Positions 44,080 through 56,689 of a DNA stretch of 64,000 nt are shown here, one piece after another. The notes below the pieces were generated by a model, which saw only the letters and a program-made list of their open reading frames with translations, was not told the origin of the DNA and ran no database searches. The translations under genes and the position numbers were made by a program. The DNA comes from Shinisaurus crocodilurus (taxonomy: Eukaryota; Chordata; Lepidosauria; Squamata; Shinisauridae), in NCBI GenBank assembly GCA_021292165.1, contig CM037879.1:243351797-243415796 (forward strand). The letters run 5' to 3'. How positions within the stretch are numbered: the stretch's first letter is position 1; every line of letters starts with the position of its first letter.

Positions 44080-45365
44080 GAACCCAGCGTGCTTCCCACG
44101 GGGTGGCTTATAAACCACCCTAACTAGCCATGGTTTGTTGTAGGGTTTAGTAAACCCCTCCCCCCATGTCTTAGCATGTCGCCCAAACCTAGACAGCACG
44201 CTAAGCCACGGTCAAGCCCAAAGGCTACAGAGCCCCTTGGCCAGAGCAGCAAAAAAGGGTCACCGCTCTGGCCAAGGGGCTCTGGTCAATGATAGCTGCG
44301 CCAAAATGTCCAAACGGTATTTGGGCATGGCTGTCAGAAGCTCCCCACGCCAAAGTGGTCGCCAGCTGAAAGGGCTGCAGTGGCACAGGTCAAGCCGCTC
44401 TTTGATCAGCCTCTTCTAGAGGAGAGCAATCAGAGCATGGTGCTACTAGTGTCCTCCACGCACCGCCCGCTCAATCCCCATTCGGGGCTTGGGGAGGCAG
44501 TGCAGTGCGGGAACGAGCCACTGTTTGCTTTCCTTGAGCACGCCGGGGAGATGGGGGAATGGGGCAGGAGGTGTAGGAGAATGCACCACCGGATAGGGGG
44601 GAAGGACAAGCAGAATTGTTCCCCCTCCAGCTGGCAAGCTCCACGCCAGCCGGGGGGGGGGGGATTCTGCTTGTCCTCTCCCCACTGCCTGTCAGCGTGA
44701 GTGCAATCGCAAAACTGGGCGGGGAGGCGAGGAGGCGCATTCTCCTGAGTCTCCCCGGGAGGAGGTGCAGAACGTGGCCACCACCCCCGCTCAGGAAGTG
44801 AAGAGCCGCCTTGTGCTGGGCTTGGAAGCCCAGCATTAGGCAGCTCATGCCCCCTTGTGTTGCCTGGTGAAGTTGCCATTCAGCTGAGTGGCACTACCGT
44901 AGTAGAGCAACAGTGACCTTCGCCATGCCCCCTCTTTGATGAGCTTCTGCCGTGCATTAAAAACTTGGTTTTTCAGGCGGGAATATGCAGTGGGTTAGGA
45001 TTTTTTTTAAAAAAATTATACTGTTTTAACTGTATTTTAATTCTGTTTTATTATTGTATTTTATTGATTGTACCTCGCCCAGGGTGGCCGGGTGACCGGC
45101 CAGATGGGCGATTCAAAAATGTAATAAATAAATAAACAGGAAGGGATGAGCTAGGGAGCCTCTGACAGCTGCTCAAAAGTACGGATTGGTCATTTTTCGG
45201 CAGCTGAGCTGTCATCCCTGCTCTGCTCCTCAGTACTCCCGTAGTGTCCCCTAGGTTGTGCTGTGCCCGATCGTTGGGCACAAGGGAATTTAAACCACAG
45301 TGTGTGGCTTAAATTCTCAAGGGATAAATTCCCAAGGGGTTTAGGGTGTCATGTGAACCCTGCCT
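44080..45365. mobile_element. Composite palindromic MITE region
   Basis: GC-rich block with 'ccatggtttgttgtagggttt' near its left side and 'tttagggtgtcatgtgaaccc' at its right, like the 3.25 and 49.7 kb repeats. It includes a perfect 20-bp-arm hairpin (44228-44247 with 44265-44284), a larger inverted repeat around 44520-44760 and, at 45000-45140, an L2-like 3' tail. ORFs here are mirror images in both strands and not genes. Confidence 0.5.
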
Positions 45366-47515
45366 CCCTCCCTACCCCTCTCGTGTAATGGATATATTTG
45401 CAATTTTGTTTGTACCAAACTATGGCTGTAATCCTGTATATGCTTACCTTGTATTAAGTCCCATTGAACTCGGTGAGGTTTACTTCTGAATGCACGTTCA
45501 TTTATTCATTTATTTAAACTATTTGCATACTGCTTGATATTCTATATTCTATACTGCTTGATATTCTGTAATTGCATAGGATTACACTATGTAAGGCATT
45601 AATACTTTTGAGGCTGCAATCCTACACTTATCTGGGATCCACTAAACAGAGCAGGTTTTATGTCCAACAGCAGTTAGGATAGGATTTTTTATGTAAGCCA
45701 CCTTGGGAGAGGGGGTTTAGGCTAAAAATATTTAAATAAAATAAATTGCACTGTAAATTTCATCAATAAGCCAAACAGTATCATTTTATATGCTAAGCTG
45801 TAAATGAGGCATTTTATATTAAATCAGTAAAATCACTTTAGTTTTGAGAAGTATTGCCAAACATTTCTGAAAATTGTACATCCCTAGTGGAGATCCACAC
45901 ATCCACTCATTTAGAAGTTGATGTTGACTTCTGTGTCCTATACTACCCATTTTCACTTCCAGAATGTTTTCTTTGTTAAGACCAGCACTTGCTTTTCATG
46001 GGGGAGTGGGTGGAAGCAGAGGATAACTTACCGTACATAAGTTTAATAGCAGTTCCGTGGCAACTCTAAGATTTTAAAAATTCTCCATGACCACAGCATG
46101 CAAATTCGCACACCAATCCAATCCATTTACGCTCCCATAATTTTTCCAGTTTTGCTCAAATCGGACATGGTTAAGACTGGCTAACTAGCCCAAACCTGGA
46201 TGCTCCAGCTCAAGCTGCTAGTGAGCAGGTACATTATCTAAATGTAGTATGGCTGACTCATGTCCGCACCCTCCAAGTACAAGATTAATTTAAAAATGAT
46301 TACAAAAGGAAATATTGCAAAGCCCCCTCTTTGAGTATTCAAGTAAACTGAATGATATTTTGCAGTGCCAAAATGTTTCTGGAAAACAGTAAACTGAATG
46401 ATATTTTGCAGTGCCAAAATGTTTCTGGAAAACAGGAGTACAGCTATTATGTGAAATAATTCTAAGAACTGGAGAAGAGTAGCTGTTATTACTTAAGCCT
46501 GCCAGACAATAAACATGGATTTAACCCAAACGCAATCAATACCTGCCAACATTTAGCTGCAATCTTACAAAGATCCATTTTCTAAAAGCAAGATAAACAT
46601 TTGACCAAGTGAGGCAATTTAATATTATATAGAATTCAAGGCAACTGATTTAAAAATTATGAGTAACGAAGTACACAAAATAATAAAAGTGACAGGTCTC
46701 AAGTTGGAGTATCAAGTGAAAAGAATAATTTCTAGTAAGGCATCAAAGACCAATAGCTATGCTCAATCAAAACATTCATCGTTTGACAACGCAATAGCCA
46801 AATCCATTTGGATATTAAGTTTAGTTAAACACAAGTACTTTTAACATATTTCCATTAAAAGCCACCCTGAATCCAAACAATGTTGTAAACGAAGTGGAGA
46901 CTTAATTGTGTTTAGTAATTACAAGACGGTTTAGTAATTGCAACAGTGTGCGCTCCAACCAGCCTCACAACCTGTTCCAGGATATTCCACCCTCTCCCAG
47001 TCAACCAGCGTTCCATGGCCACTGAGCATTTTCAGTCCTCCTTGTCCTGTTTTGAGGTTTGTTTTTGCCCCCTTGGGTTTTCCCCCTAAAGTCTTTTGTA
47101 CTATTTCAAACCTTGGAAATCAAGTCTGCTGATACCTTCTCTTATGTGTGGATGGTGCCATTTCGGCTACATGAAGGATCCACACTGCACATTAGTGTAG
47201 CTAGGTAATTATAGACCATGGACTTAATGGTCTTACAAGGGCACCCCTTTAGACAACCACATGTATATTGCTTCAGTTGGAAAGCAAAGCATTAACATGT
47301 CTCTTCTCCCCTCCTCCCACTGCAATGCCATGCATTACAAAGGCTTCCACATTCCTGAAATGTTAAGAGCAAAAACACTCAAAACCCAGTTTGCCAGCCC
47401 TAATTTTTAAAAAAGAAATACTCTTGACCATGTGCAGTTTTCTCTTTTAAACTCACTTAAATCCTAGCACCACCATGACTGAAGAAGTACAATGGAGCTG
47501 GCTGCCCCGACGGTA
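45366..47515. other. Intergenic with minor repeats
   Basis: Holds a palindromic MITE split by AT-rich sequence (45423-45500 and about 45571-45592), a LINE-like tail (45690-45750) and the 46-bp tandem duplication listed separately. Otherwise nothing is recognised. Confidence 0.5.
46343..46434. repeat. 46-bp tandem duplication
   Basis: Two identical adjacent 46-bp units (46343-46388 and 46389-46434), each starting gtaaactgaatgatatt and ending ggaaaaca. Confidence 0.95.
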
Positions 47516-47519
47516 AATA

Positions 47520-49460
47520 TGAGGGATGTGCATTGAATTTGGCCAAAGCCTGAGCCAAATTGGGCTACTTCAGACCGTTCCTGGTGCTTCGCAAGGTCAA
47601 ACGGGCTTCTCCCAAAATGACAAGAACCTAAACTGGACCCTGCACAAAGTTTTGTGTCCGATTTGGGCTTCGGAAACGAGTCTGTCTCCAAAAATAGCGT
47701 CTTTTGCTTTTCCATAAACACTGGTTGTAGGGACCGTGGTTGAGTGACTGACAGATCCACCTTCTAATCCTAGGGCACATTTTACCAGGGGCTTTCCAAT
47801 CATTGTGCTTTGAGGGAGGGATTGCGAGTTTACTGAATTACATAAAACTGTCTCTCAGCTTCCTTATTCTCTATTGCTATGTTGTCCTGTAGCAAACAAG
47901 TAGGAAGTGAAAGGCTCTGTGTTGGATTGGGGTGGCTTCTGTGTTCCCGATTTCAAAATCCTTTCCTTTCTCTCCTTCTCAAGTATTAATTCAATCCTTT
48001 TCTCAGACCTTTTCCTGCAGTGAAAAATCTCTTTCCAACACCACCATGCTTCACAAAGTTGCAAACTGGTTTTCAATCATCATAACTCCCTGGATGTATC
48101 CTTCTGAAACGTTGCAGGCTTCTTTGTTTCTATCTCTGCAAATGTCATCCAATTCTGCCAAGAAACTAAAAATACCTATTTTTATATTTCTAAAGTAAAA
48201 AAAACCTCTATGATGTGTGCCACTTTCATACAAGTTAGCCAAAAACAAACACACACAGGGAGAGGGAGTGAATCACTCCCACCCCCACCCCCCATTGAGG
48301 ACTCCCCTTCCTCATAAACCGCTACACTTATCTTTCTGAAACTTTGCAGGTTTCTTACTTAGGGCCATCTTTAGGCTGTCATTTTCAGAACAATGGTCCA
48401 CAAAGAACATGGTGGGGATAAGAGCATCCTGTTCTAGTTTTTGGGTACCCACAAAGTATAAAGGCACTTCTTGCACAAGAATCCTTCTACCTATTCTTCT
48501 GAAACTTGACAGGCTTGATCCCCTCAAAAGGGGCAACTATCTCTGCAAATGTCATCCAATTCTGCCAAGAAACTAAAAATACCTATTTTTATATTTCTAA
48601 AGTAAAAAATAATAAAAATGAGCATCTGTAACCATGGACATGCCTGGCCAGCTGCCCCGACTATAGAATGTTTTGAAGAATAAGGATGTACAGCAACCCG
48701 CACCAGTCCCGATGGGCCCCAGCATGCCACCTGGGTGTGGACACTGGACCTGTCTGCCCCCATCTTCTGCTCTCTGGCTGGTCATTTGGCTGCCTCCAGG
48801 CTGCAGGGAGAAGGACTATCGATAGCTGTACCACTGACTCTGAGAATGAGTTTGCTATTAGTATATAGTACATATGAGTTTGCTATTGGTATGTAGGGCT
48901 CCCCATGGTTTTTTCACAGGGACATATGCAAGCATGAATGCATATGGATGCTATTGGGAGCCTCCTTTGGTCAATGTCCAGGGTTGGTACCTCCTGCACT
49001 TTGGCAGCAGGTACCTCCCTGGACAATGCCCAGGTGAGGCTGCCCATTTTCAGACCTCCGTAAGTTAGCAATGTAAGCCGAGCAGGAGCTTACCTGCTCT
49101 CAGGGGTGCTCCAGAGCACCCCCCGCCTGCTCTCGCCGCTCACAGCGCCAGGGAACCGGAAGTGACGCGGCGGGTTCTCCATCGTGTCACTTCCAGTTCC
49201 CTGGCGCTGCATTTTTAGTGTAAAAACCAGGGCAACCCAACTTAAAATGGCTGTGAATAGCAAATTGCGGCCATTTCAAGCTAGGTTGGCAGCACCAGGG
49301 GAACCGGAACTGACGCGCTCAGGAACTGAAGCTCCTTTGCCCAGCATAGCGTGGATCGAGCGACGGGAAGCTAAGTCACAAGAGTCTTGGAGGGGCCGAG
49401 CGGGTCACTTTCGGCCCACTTTCAGCCCCCCCGAGACTCGCGGTTACATCTCTACCGTAA
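47520..49460. mobile_element. Composite DNA-transposon-like region
   Basis: Begins gagggatgtgcattgaat and ends near 'cgcggttacatctctacc', similar to the 'tagggatgtgc' termini at 50894. Contains a duplicated block of about 73 bp (48135-48207 and 48538-48610) and a GC-rich inverted-repeat segment (49080-49330, 'ggaagtgacgcggcggg'). No protein domain seen. Boundaries approximate. Confidence 0.4.
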
Positions 49461-49689
49461 GTGCGCATGTGCACACTTGTGAAAGACTGAAAAAAATGTG
49501 TGCAAATATTGGTGCACATTAGGGGATCCCCCCCGCAAAAAAACCCAAGTTGGGAACCATGGACACCCCTTCAAAGTGACACTTGGGTACTCTGAACGGG
49601 TTGTTAGCAGCTGTCAATACAGGGATTGTGAATGCTGTCTGTTAAGCTGGCTTTTGCAATCTCCAAAAATAAAAAGGGGGAAAAAGCCA

Positions 49690-49990
49690 TGGTAAGCCAA
49701 AAACGGCTCACGGTCCTGGCGGGGAGGGCAGCATGCCACTGCCTGCCAAGCGGCTTGCTAGTTAATTCCCAGTACCCATGATGGGGTTGGCTCCCTGGGT
49801 TTGGACGACACGACAACCCATCATGGGTACAACTACCCCTACAACCATCCATGGATTGTCAGGGTGGCTTGTTGCCCTCAAGCAAGCCACCCTGCAGGAA
49901 TTGGTCTGGGTACGCATGACATGACAACCAACCATGGCTTGTCACCCATGATGGGCTGTCATGTGGTATAAACCCAGTCAAACAGTCCTC
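49690..49990. mobile_element. MITE-like repeat with 'ccatgatgggttg' arms
   Basis: Contains repeated and inverted 'acccatgatggg', 'caaccatggcttgtc' and a terminal 'gtcatgtggtataaaccc', related to 3247 and 44080. Confidence 0.45.
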
Positions 49991-49999
49991 AGCTGATTA

Positions 50000-50880
50000 C
50001 AGAAATTAAACCATGCCAGTGTCAATTCATCTTGAACATACAACCAAGTTGTTATAAACAAAATCTGTTTAATACAATATTTTAAAGACTCGAGGTACTT
50101 TAGGTGAGGTTTTGCTGGTAGTGTCTTAAGTTTTATGTCATCCTGCAAGTTTCTTAAACTGTGTCCTGAACTGATGATTGTGGCTACTATGCAGTAGGCA
50201 TGTGAGCCCTATTCACGCATTACTTGCATGAAGTGGTGTACTGTGTTGGAGGAGGAGTGGAACCACACTTTTAGCCTTGCCCATGATGTCCTCCGATATC
50301 TGCATTTTGAGCACAGTTGTTTGCAAAGCAGCCTCAATGTGCAAGCAGCTGCTAACATGAAGGGGCTCTGCATGATCGAGACAACCCACAAAGCAGGTAT
50401 CCTAATCTCGTGGAACTTCTTCCTGCAAGCAGCCACTGGTATGTTGAGGCAACTTTGCAAAACAACCGTGCTCAACATGTGGTTATCAGAGGACTGACAC
50501 ATCAGGGGTGGAGCTAAAAGTGCAGCCCTGCTTCTCCTTCATGAGTAACATCTGAAAAAGGCTTCCAAGTCTGCCCCTTTGAAACAGGCATAATTCACAT
50601 GAAGGTTAAGTGCGTATGCTCATTCATACCTATGTGCAGCAAGGCCGACAAGCTCACTGTAGTATTTATATCTTCAAGGACTAAACTAGTAAAAGAATTA
50701 AAAAATCAAAATAATTTATACAATACACAGTGCTAAAGACACACTATAACTTATTAAGTACAGCACCTACTACAATGCTGGTGCTTAAGGTCTACTCAGG
50801 ATCTCTGCTCCTAACTGCAACTAGACAGAGATTCCATCCTTGGTATTTTACTGTTCTACAGTCTATCAAAGAAGGAGCGG
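50000..50880. other. Intergenic, nothing recognised
   Basis: No gene or clear repeat. Overlapping plus and minus open frames at 50209-50502 have no family features. Confidence 0.5.
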
Positions 50881-50893
50881 GGAGATATTACTA

Positions 50894-51226
50894 TAGGGAT
50901 GTGCGTGGAGCTCGATTGGGGGGTGGAAGTCCGGTGAACTCACTGGGCTCGACCCCCTGAGCAATGTTCGCCCTACCTTTTCCTTGGGTTAACTCGCATT
51001 CTCACGAGCCGAGCTGGGGAAAGCGACTTCCGGGTTCCGGCGCTACACTGTTTACATAGAAAACGGCCTAATTTGCGCAAATTACAGCCTAATTTGTGTA
51101 AATTAGGCCGTTTTCTACGTAAACAACGTAGCGCCCGGGACCCAGAAATCCAGCGAGCGTCTCAGCTGGCGTTCGCGCTCAGCTTGCGCACCACGAGTGG
51201 AGTGCTGGGCGGGTCGCCCATCCCTA
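50894..51226. mobile_element. GC-rich foldback element
   Basis: 333 bp, ends TAGGGATGTGC and GCCCATCCCTA. Core is an imperfect palindrome at 51040-51134 (gcgctac ... gtagcgc; aattaggccgtttt inside). Shares 'cgacttccgggttcc'-type sequence with other GC-rich elements. No clear target duplication. Confidence 0.6.
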
Positions 51227-51999
51227 CATGCTGTGCATACTAGCTTGCTAATTGAAATTAAGTTTCATCAATATCAGAATGACAATATTGGGAACTAGAG
51301 TTAAATGTTATTTGAAACCAACCCCAGTTATGTTTAGTTCTGGTTTCCCCATGATGTCCAGTATATACTTGAACCAGGGAAAATACAAAAACCTGCCTTG
51401 AGTGCCATTTTTCTTGGTAGAAAGGTGGGGTACCAATCAAATAAATAAATAACTACAGACATTAGGAGTATGGACATTATTTTTCAAAAAGAAGACTAAG
51501 AGGGAATCATGACAAAAATACACAGGAACACCAATAATAACAAACAAGGATCCAGCAGTAATTGCATTTTGGGTAAATACACCAATAAATCAAACAGGAC
51601 TAGGGTGGAAGTTGAAGGTAGTTCACAATGGACTAATTGTGAATTTCATTGCATTGCGATTTAGGAGGGGCTGTTACCTCATGTGGGCCCCTATTCTAAG
51701 TTGAAGTTTCCTATTGAGTTTTGTTTAATATCTATTAAATTGGCACCAATATTTAGTCAACCTTTCATACATTTAGGGTAAAACCTCTAAAAATGGTAAT
51801 TCAGTACAAACAATATTCCTCATTATCGAATACAGTATAAAACATACACAACAATTAAGTAATAGATGCAGGGCAGGCTGCTTATTTAGAATTAAGTTAT
51901 ATATCTCAAGTAAAATGCTTTCAAAAATTCCAGTCCCCATCCAGAGACAGATAAACAGCACATTTATTTATTTAAGTTACATTGAGCAAACTAAGTAAG
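51227..51999. other. Intergenic beyond ATP2B1
   Basis: A LINE-like 3' tail at about 51390-51455 ('gccttgagtgcc ... aaataaataaata'). Nothing else recognised. AATAAA on the minus strand at 51963-51968 could be a distal ATP2B1 poly(A) signal. Confidence 0.45.
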
Positions 52000-54648
52000 C
52001 CTTACAACCAGAAAATGCAAAAATGTGGCTCCAGCAACTGAAAAGCAGTAACGATTGTTTTGATAGCTAACATGTCATGGTATTTTGCTTTCACAGTAAA
52101 GTTATTGAACAAGTATTCCTGATTTCAGATTACACTTACACTTGTATTAAGACTCAATGTACTGCTGTCAAAAAGGATTATTTGTGCACAAAGTCTACAG
52201 TTTAATTTTTCTCCAAAGGTCTGAAATGTAGAATTCACAGTAGATTTTGGGCAGTAGAGTATAGTCATGACTACCATCAAGACAGAAGGAAAAAGGGTTT
52301 CTGTTCAAATGGCAAGGTATAAAGGTAACATTTACTATTAAACACAATCTCACATAGCTGAGATAGTTTCAACAGTTAAATTCCACTCATCCACATGTGT
52401 TGCAGGCACACTTTTCTCCTGCTTATGAAGAGTGTTACCTAGTTCCAAAATATGGTTCTTCTCCAGTTACAAGATGGAACGTTGGGAATATCGGCCACAT
52501 AAAGCACAAATATAGTGTAACTATAAAGAATGAGTTTTCCAGATGGGACTAAGCGGAAACAATCCATGAAGCCTCAGTGACTGGTTGACAGTGAGATACA
52601 ATGCAGGATGGATATATATATTGTCCACTGAAGAGAGAATTATTTCAACACCATAATCCTAAATGTTTTACTTGCAAGTTGTATTAGGAAATCTAAGTGC
52701 GACAATGTGTGTTTGACTAGGCATTACCTCTCCAGACGACAAACCAACACTCATAGGTGTGGCCACCTCATTCTTTATAAGTTTAGCTCTGCACAATACA
52801 TTTATGGTACATTCTTTCCCTTCTCCCTTGTTAGCCCAACTTTCCCAGAACTACCGGTATATGCCTCCAGCTAGGGCAAGTCAATGCCTACCTTCATAGC
52901 TTATACATGCCAGGATCCCTTAGGGTTCAGTTCTTAGAAGAGGATTATAAAAACAACAGAATGAAACCTAAGTTTCTTCAGCCATGACTCAGAACACAAA
53001 GAGCTGCTGTGGGATGCAGTTTCCCTTTCCCACTTGACAGTGCTTTAATCAAACTCCTTATCTGAGCTACTTATTCTTGCTCCTTTGTTTGCCTCTGCTG
53101 GCAAAAGCAAAAAAGTATCTGAGACCTTCTAGGAGGAGAAAATGTTAAGAGGCAGAAAAACACTAAAAGGAGGAATGTAATGTAATAAAAGTTTCTTTAG
53201 AAACATCTCCAGTTTTCAAAGACTCAAGTGTATGTTATTCAGGACTGTTTTTGGCCCCCAGAAGATTACTTAAAAGGATAGTCAATATTTGCCACGTAAC
53301 TACATCTCCAACTACAGATTTTTTTTTTAACTAGTCAAGGGTAACCTTATAGAAGAACACAATTTGCTACCAATATTAACTCTTTTAGCCTTGAGAAAGT
53401 TTCCAGCCTGAACTATTTGCATGTCTCATCTGTTTCACCAACGGGATCAACTATTTTTTAGAAAAAACTTTCATTAACTTCCCTTCTAAACTAAGCCATC
53501 AAAATCTATTAAAGGTGCTGAATCCTGTAAAAAACATTGCTGCATGTTTATTTTAACAAAAGGGCTGATTTATTTTTACACAAATGAATTTCAAAACAAA
53601 AAGAAAACATGTATGCTACCTATTCATAACTTTCCAAATGCCAACAAGCCCTCATGCTGTAAGGATACTAAAGATCAGAAAAATAAACAGCTTCACTCAC
53701 AGTTCACCAGGACAGCAATAAGCTACTGTGTTTAGACAAAAACAGAAAAGACTAAGGTTCTGATGTATTTTGATTTAATCCATTTTGCCTGAGATAACAA
53801 AAGTATTTCAAGCAAGTTCCATCACATTGTCCTGCATTAAACAATCCTCTACTAAATTCTGAACAGAAGTTATTCAGCAAGTTTCTCAATTTTTAAAAAT
53901 TTTACAGTTGTTTCAAAACCATTAAGTAGTAAATGTTTAAGAAACTAATTAGGACAGAGGCCATAACTTCATTAGAACACCACTGCTCATGGTTTTTACA
54001 AAGCATTAGTGTTACCTATTTGGCTATTAGTAGTAGCAATTTTTATCTACAATATTTAACAAGGTAAGTTGCAGGCAAAAATTTAGTACAGTTTCAATAG
54101 AAACACCCTTTCCTGAAAATACAGCAGTATTCGATGGACTATTTTTTTTTTCTGCATCATTTATAAGGAAGCTTCCCATCTATGAACAGGAACAAAAAAG
54201 TATCTACAAACCTTGTAAACAGATCTGTATCATTTATAAACATAAATAATCCAAATTAATAACAGCCAACAGCAGAAATGAAAGTTATCAATTCAGTGAT
54301 CCAGGGCTCTCTTGCCCATTCCAGCCCTCTCCTCAAAAGGAATGAGAAACTAAAGCTCTGCTAAGACATTCTTAAGGGCCATTCTTAAGTACAGCTGATG
54401 ATCCACAGGTCACTTTAGCCAAGTTACTGTTTATCTGTCAGTGTTCATTATTACTCCCACCCCCCAAAAAGCACCCTCAAGTCTGGCAGAAAGCTTTTTT
54501 TAAAAAAATAAATCTACATTCGTACAAGTGTATCTTCTTGTTGAAGTCCAAGACAAGAATACCATCTTGTCCATCGCAATGAGTGAGGAGACCCAGTTTC
54601 AATTTGTTTCTTTACAATGCAGCTGATGTGTTAACATTCGGCTTACAA
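52000..54648 (-). other. ATP2B1: Probable ATP2B1 3'UTR
   Basis: 2.6 kb downstream of the stop codon is AT-rich and free of the repeats that fill the rest of the window, as expected for a constrained long 3'UTR. Minus-strand AATAAA candidates are at 53547-53552, 53569-53574 and 51963-51968. The end is not determined. Confidence 0.45.
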
Positions 54649-54963
54649 TCAGAGTGATGTTTCCAAACTATGTAGTGGGCTCCCTGGGGATGAAGAGGTA
54701 GCAGACTTCTTCAAGTCTGTTGTAAGATGAATTCCACTGTCAACCGCATTGTTATTTTTGTTGGGAGAGGGCGGTAGAGGACTTGAGTTGCGTTTTGTTG
54801 GAGCATCATCTTCAGCATCAGTATCATCAATAAGGGGAATATGAGTCTCAGAATCCTCTATTCTAAACTCCGGATGCGTCATAAAATTGTGGATTGAACT
54901 TCGTGTCTCAGGCTTTTCCAATCCTTCATATAAGGAACTACGAAATGCATTCACCACTCGGAT
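54649..54963 (-). CDS. ATP2B1: ATP2B1 last coding exon (b and a tails)
   Basis: Acceptor ACTTGCAG then 315 nt to TGA. In the b frame it begins [17 protein letters not shown], the second half of the calmodulin-binding domain. It continues with an acidic stretch ([17 protein letters not shown]) and ends [13 protein letters not shown], whose last residues are a class I PDZ ligand. This is PMCA1b. If the 181-nt upstream exon is included, the same exon is read in another frame and stops after YPSGECIS, the PMCA1a-type tail. PMCA1 exports cytosolic Ca2+ across the plasma membrane using ATP. Confidence 0.96.
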   Translation of the reverse strand: MRVVNAFRSSLYEGLEKPETRSSIHNFMTHPEFRIEDSETHIPLIDDTDAEDDAPTKRNSSPLPPSPNKNNNAVDSGIHLTTDLKKSATSSSPGSPLHSLETSL

Positions 54964-55760
54964 CTGCAAGTATAATTAGCATAAATGTTAATCTACAGCA
55001 GATTTGTTTTAAGGGAAATAAGGTTTTATGAGTTTGAATCCACAAACAGCTAGACATGAGTGAACTGAATTTGTATGTAATGCAGTGGAACTTGCAATAA
55101 ACTGTAAAAAATAAATGAAGAGGATTTCAGTAGAGCATTGCCAGGCTACAGTAGGAATAAAAATGTCACGTGCACTGCAAAAAATGCTAAGCCCTACAAA
55201 ATTGAATTGATGTTACTCTTATAAATTAACATGGGTCAAGTGAGTAAAAGCAAATTTAAGCCAATCTGAAAAAATCTTCTCCAATTTAATGAGTAAAATG
55301 TTAGAAGTTTGGAAGACTAAAGATGGCAGGAATTTTAGAAATAAGAGCAGATTACTCCCTTCTAATGCAGGGAGCTATGTATCCAACTACGAAAAACCCA
55401 AGCAAGTATAAGCAGTGTTAAAATTGCTGGACATTCTTTCTAATATCATGCAAAACATAGCTCTACTAATGTAAATATTTGAGTATATACCACACAGAAT
55501 ACTGTTATAGTAATTTGCACTGTAATTTGTAGGATAAAGAGCTACATTTGTTCTCATGCACATTATGAAGAGAACCATTTCAGCCACATTATATACATGT
55601 ATGTATACACTCACACTCAAATGAAGACAAAAAAACATATGCAACAGTTGATTCATGATTTATGCAGACAGATTATAAATGCAGATTGTGTCCTTGTAAA
55701 TGCGGATTATGACCTTGATATCCTCAAAATAGCTATTTGTGCAGGAGAACCAATATCTGC
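54964..55760 (-). other. ATP2B1: ATP2B1 intron sequence, no repeat recognised
   Basis: AT-rich intronic sequence between the last exon and the CR1 fragment. Nothing else seen. Confidence 0.6.
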
Positions 55761-55764
55761 CCTT

Positions 55765-56445
55765 ATACAAATCTATAGTGACCACACTTAAGAATACTGT
55801 GTACAGTTCCGGTCACCACACCTAAAAAAGGACATTGTAGAGTTGGAAAAAGTGCAGAAAGGGGCAACTAAAATGATCAAGGGGCTGGAGCAGCTCCCCT
55901 ATAAAGAAAGGTTACAGCAGCTGGGATTGTTTAGCTTACAAAAAAGGTAAGGGGAGACATGATAGAGGTGTACAAAATTATGCATGGTGTGGAGAAAGTG
56001 GACAGGGGGGCATTTTTCTCCCAATCTCATAATACTAGAACCTGGGGTCATCCCATGAAGCTGATTGGTGGGAGATTCAGGACAGATAAAATGAAGTACT
56101 TCTTCACAGAGAGCATAGTTAAACTATGGAATTCACTTCTACAAGATGTAGTGATGGCCACCATTTGGACAGCATTAAAAGGGGATTGGACAAATTCATG
56201 GAGAAGGCTATCAATGGCTACTAGTCCTGATTGGCTATATGCTTCCTCCAGTATCAGAGGCAGTATGCTTATTACTCCAGTTGCTGGGGAACATGGGTGG
56301 GAAGGTACTGTTGCACTCATGTCCTGCTTGTGGGATCCCATGGGCAGCTGGTTGGCCACTGTGTGAACAGAATGCTGGACTAGATGGGCCCTTGGTCTGA
56401 TCCAGCATGGCTATTCTTATGTGATGTTCTTATATTCTTACAGGT
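55765..56445 (+). mobile_element. CR1 LINE 3' fragment
   Basis: Encodes, with breaks, the CR1 C-terminal region (EVYKIMHGVEKVDRGAFFS, HNTRTWGHPMKL, FRTDKMKYFFTE, VKLWNSLLQDVVMA). It ends in the 3' sequence 'gctggactagatgggccc', 'tggtctgatccagcatgg' and a 'ttcttatgtgatgttctta' tail. 5'-truncated as usual. It sits antisense in ATP2B1. Confidence 0.9.
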
Positions 56446-56689
56446 AATATTTTATCTTATATCTCTTCTTAAGTAGTTATTTTCTGAATATTAAAAAAGG
56501 CAATATAAAAAGGCCATATCTGAGATTGTTATTTGTTGCATAAGCCCATTTGTTTTCTATAGCCAACAGGCTACTTGCCTAGTTTAACAAGAGAAATGAG
56601 ATCGTGTACATCTCGTTATGTCAAATGAAGTCCATATTGTCAACATATAGCAATATTATGAAGTTAATGCTAATGGATAAGTTCTAGTT

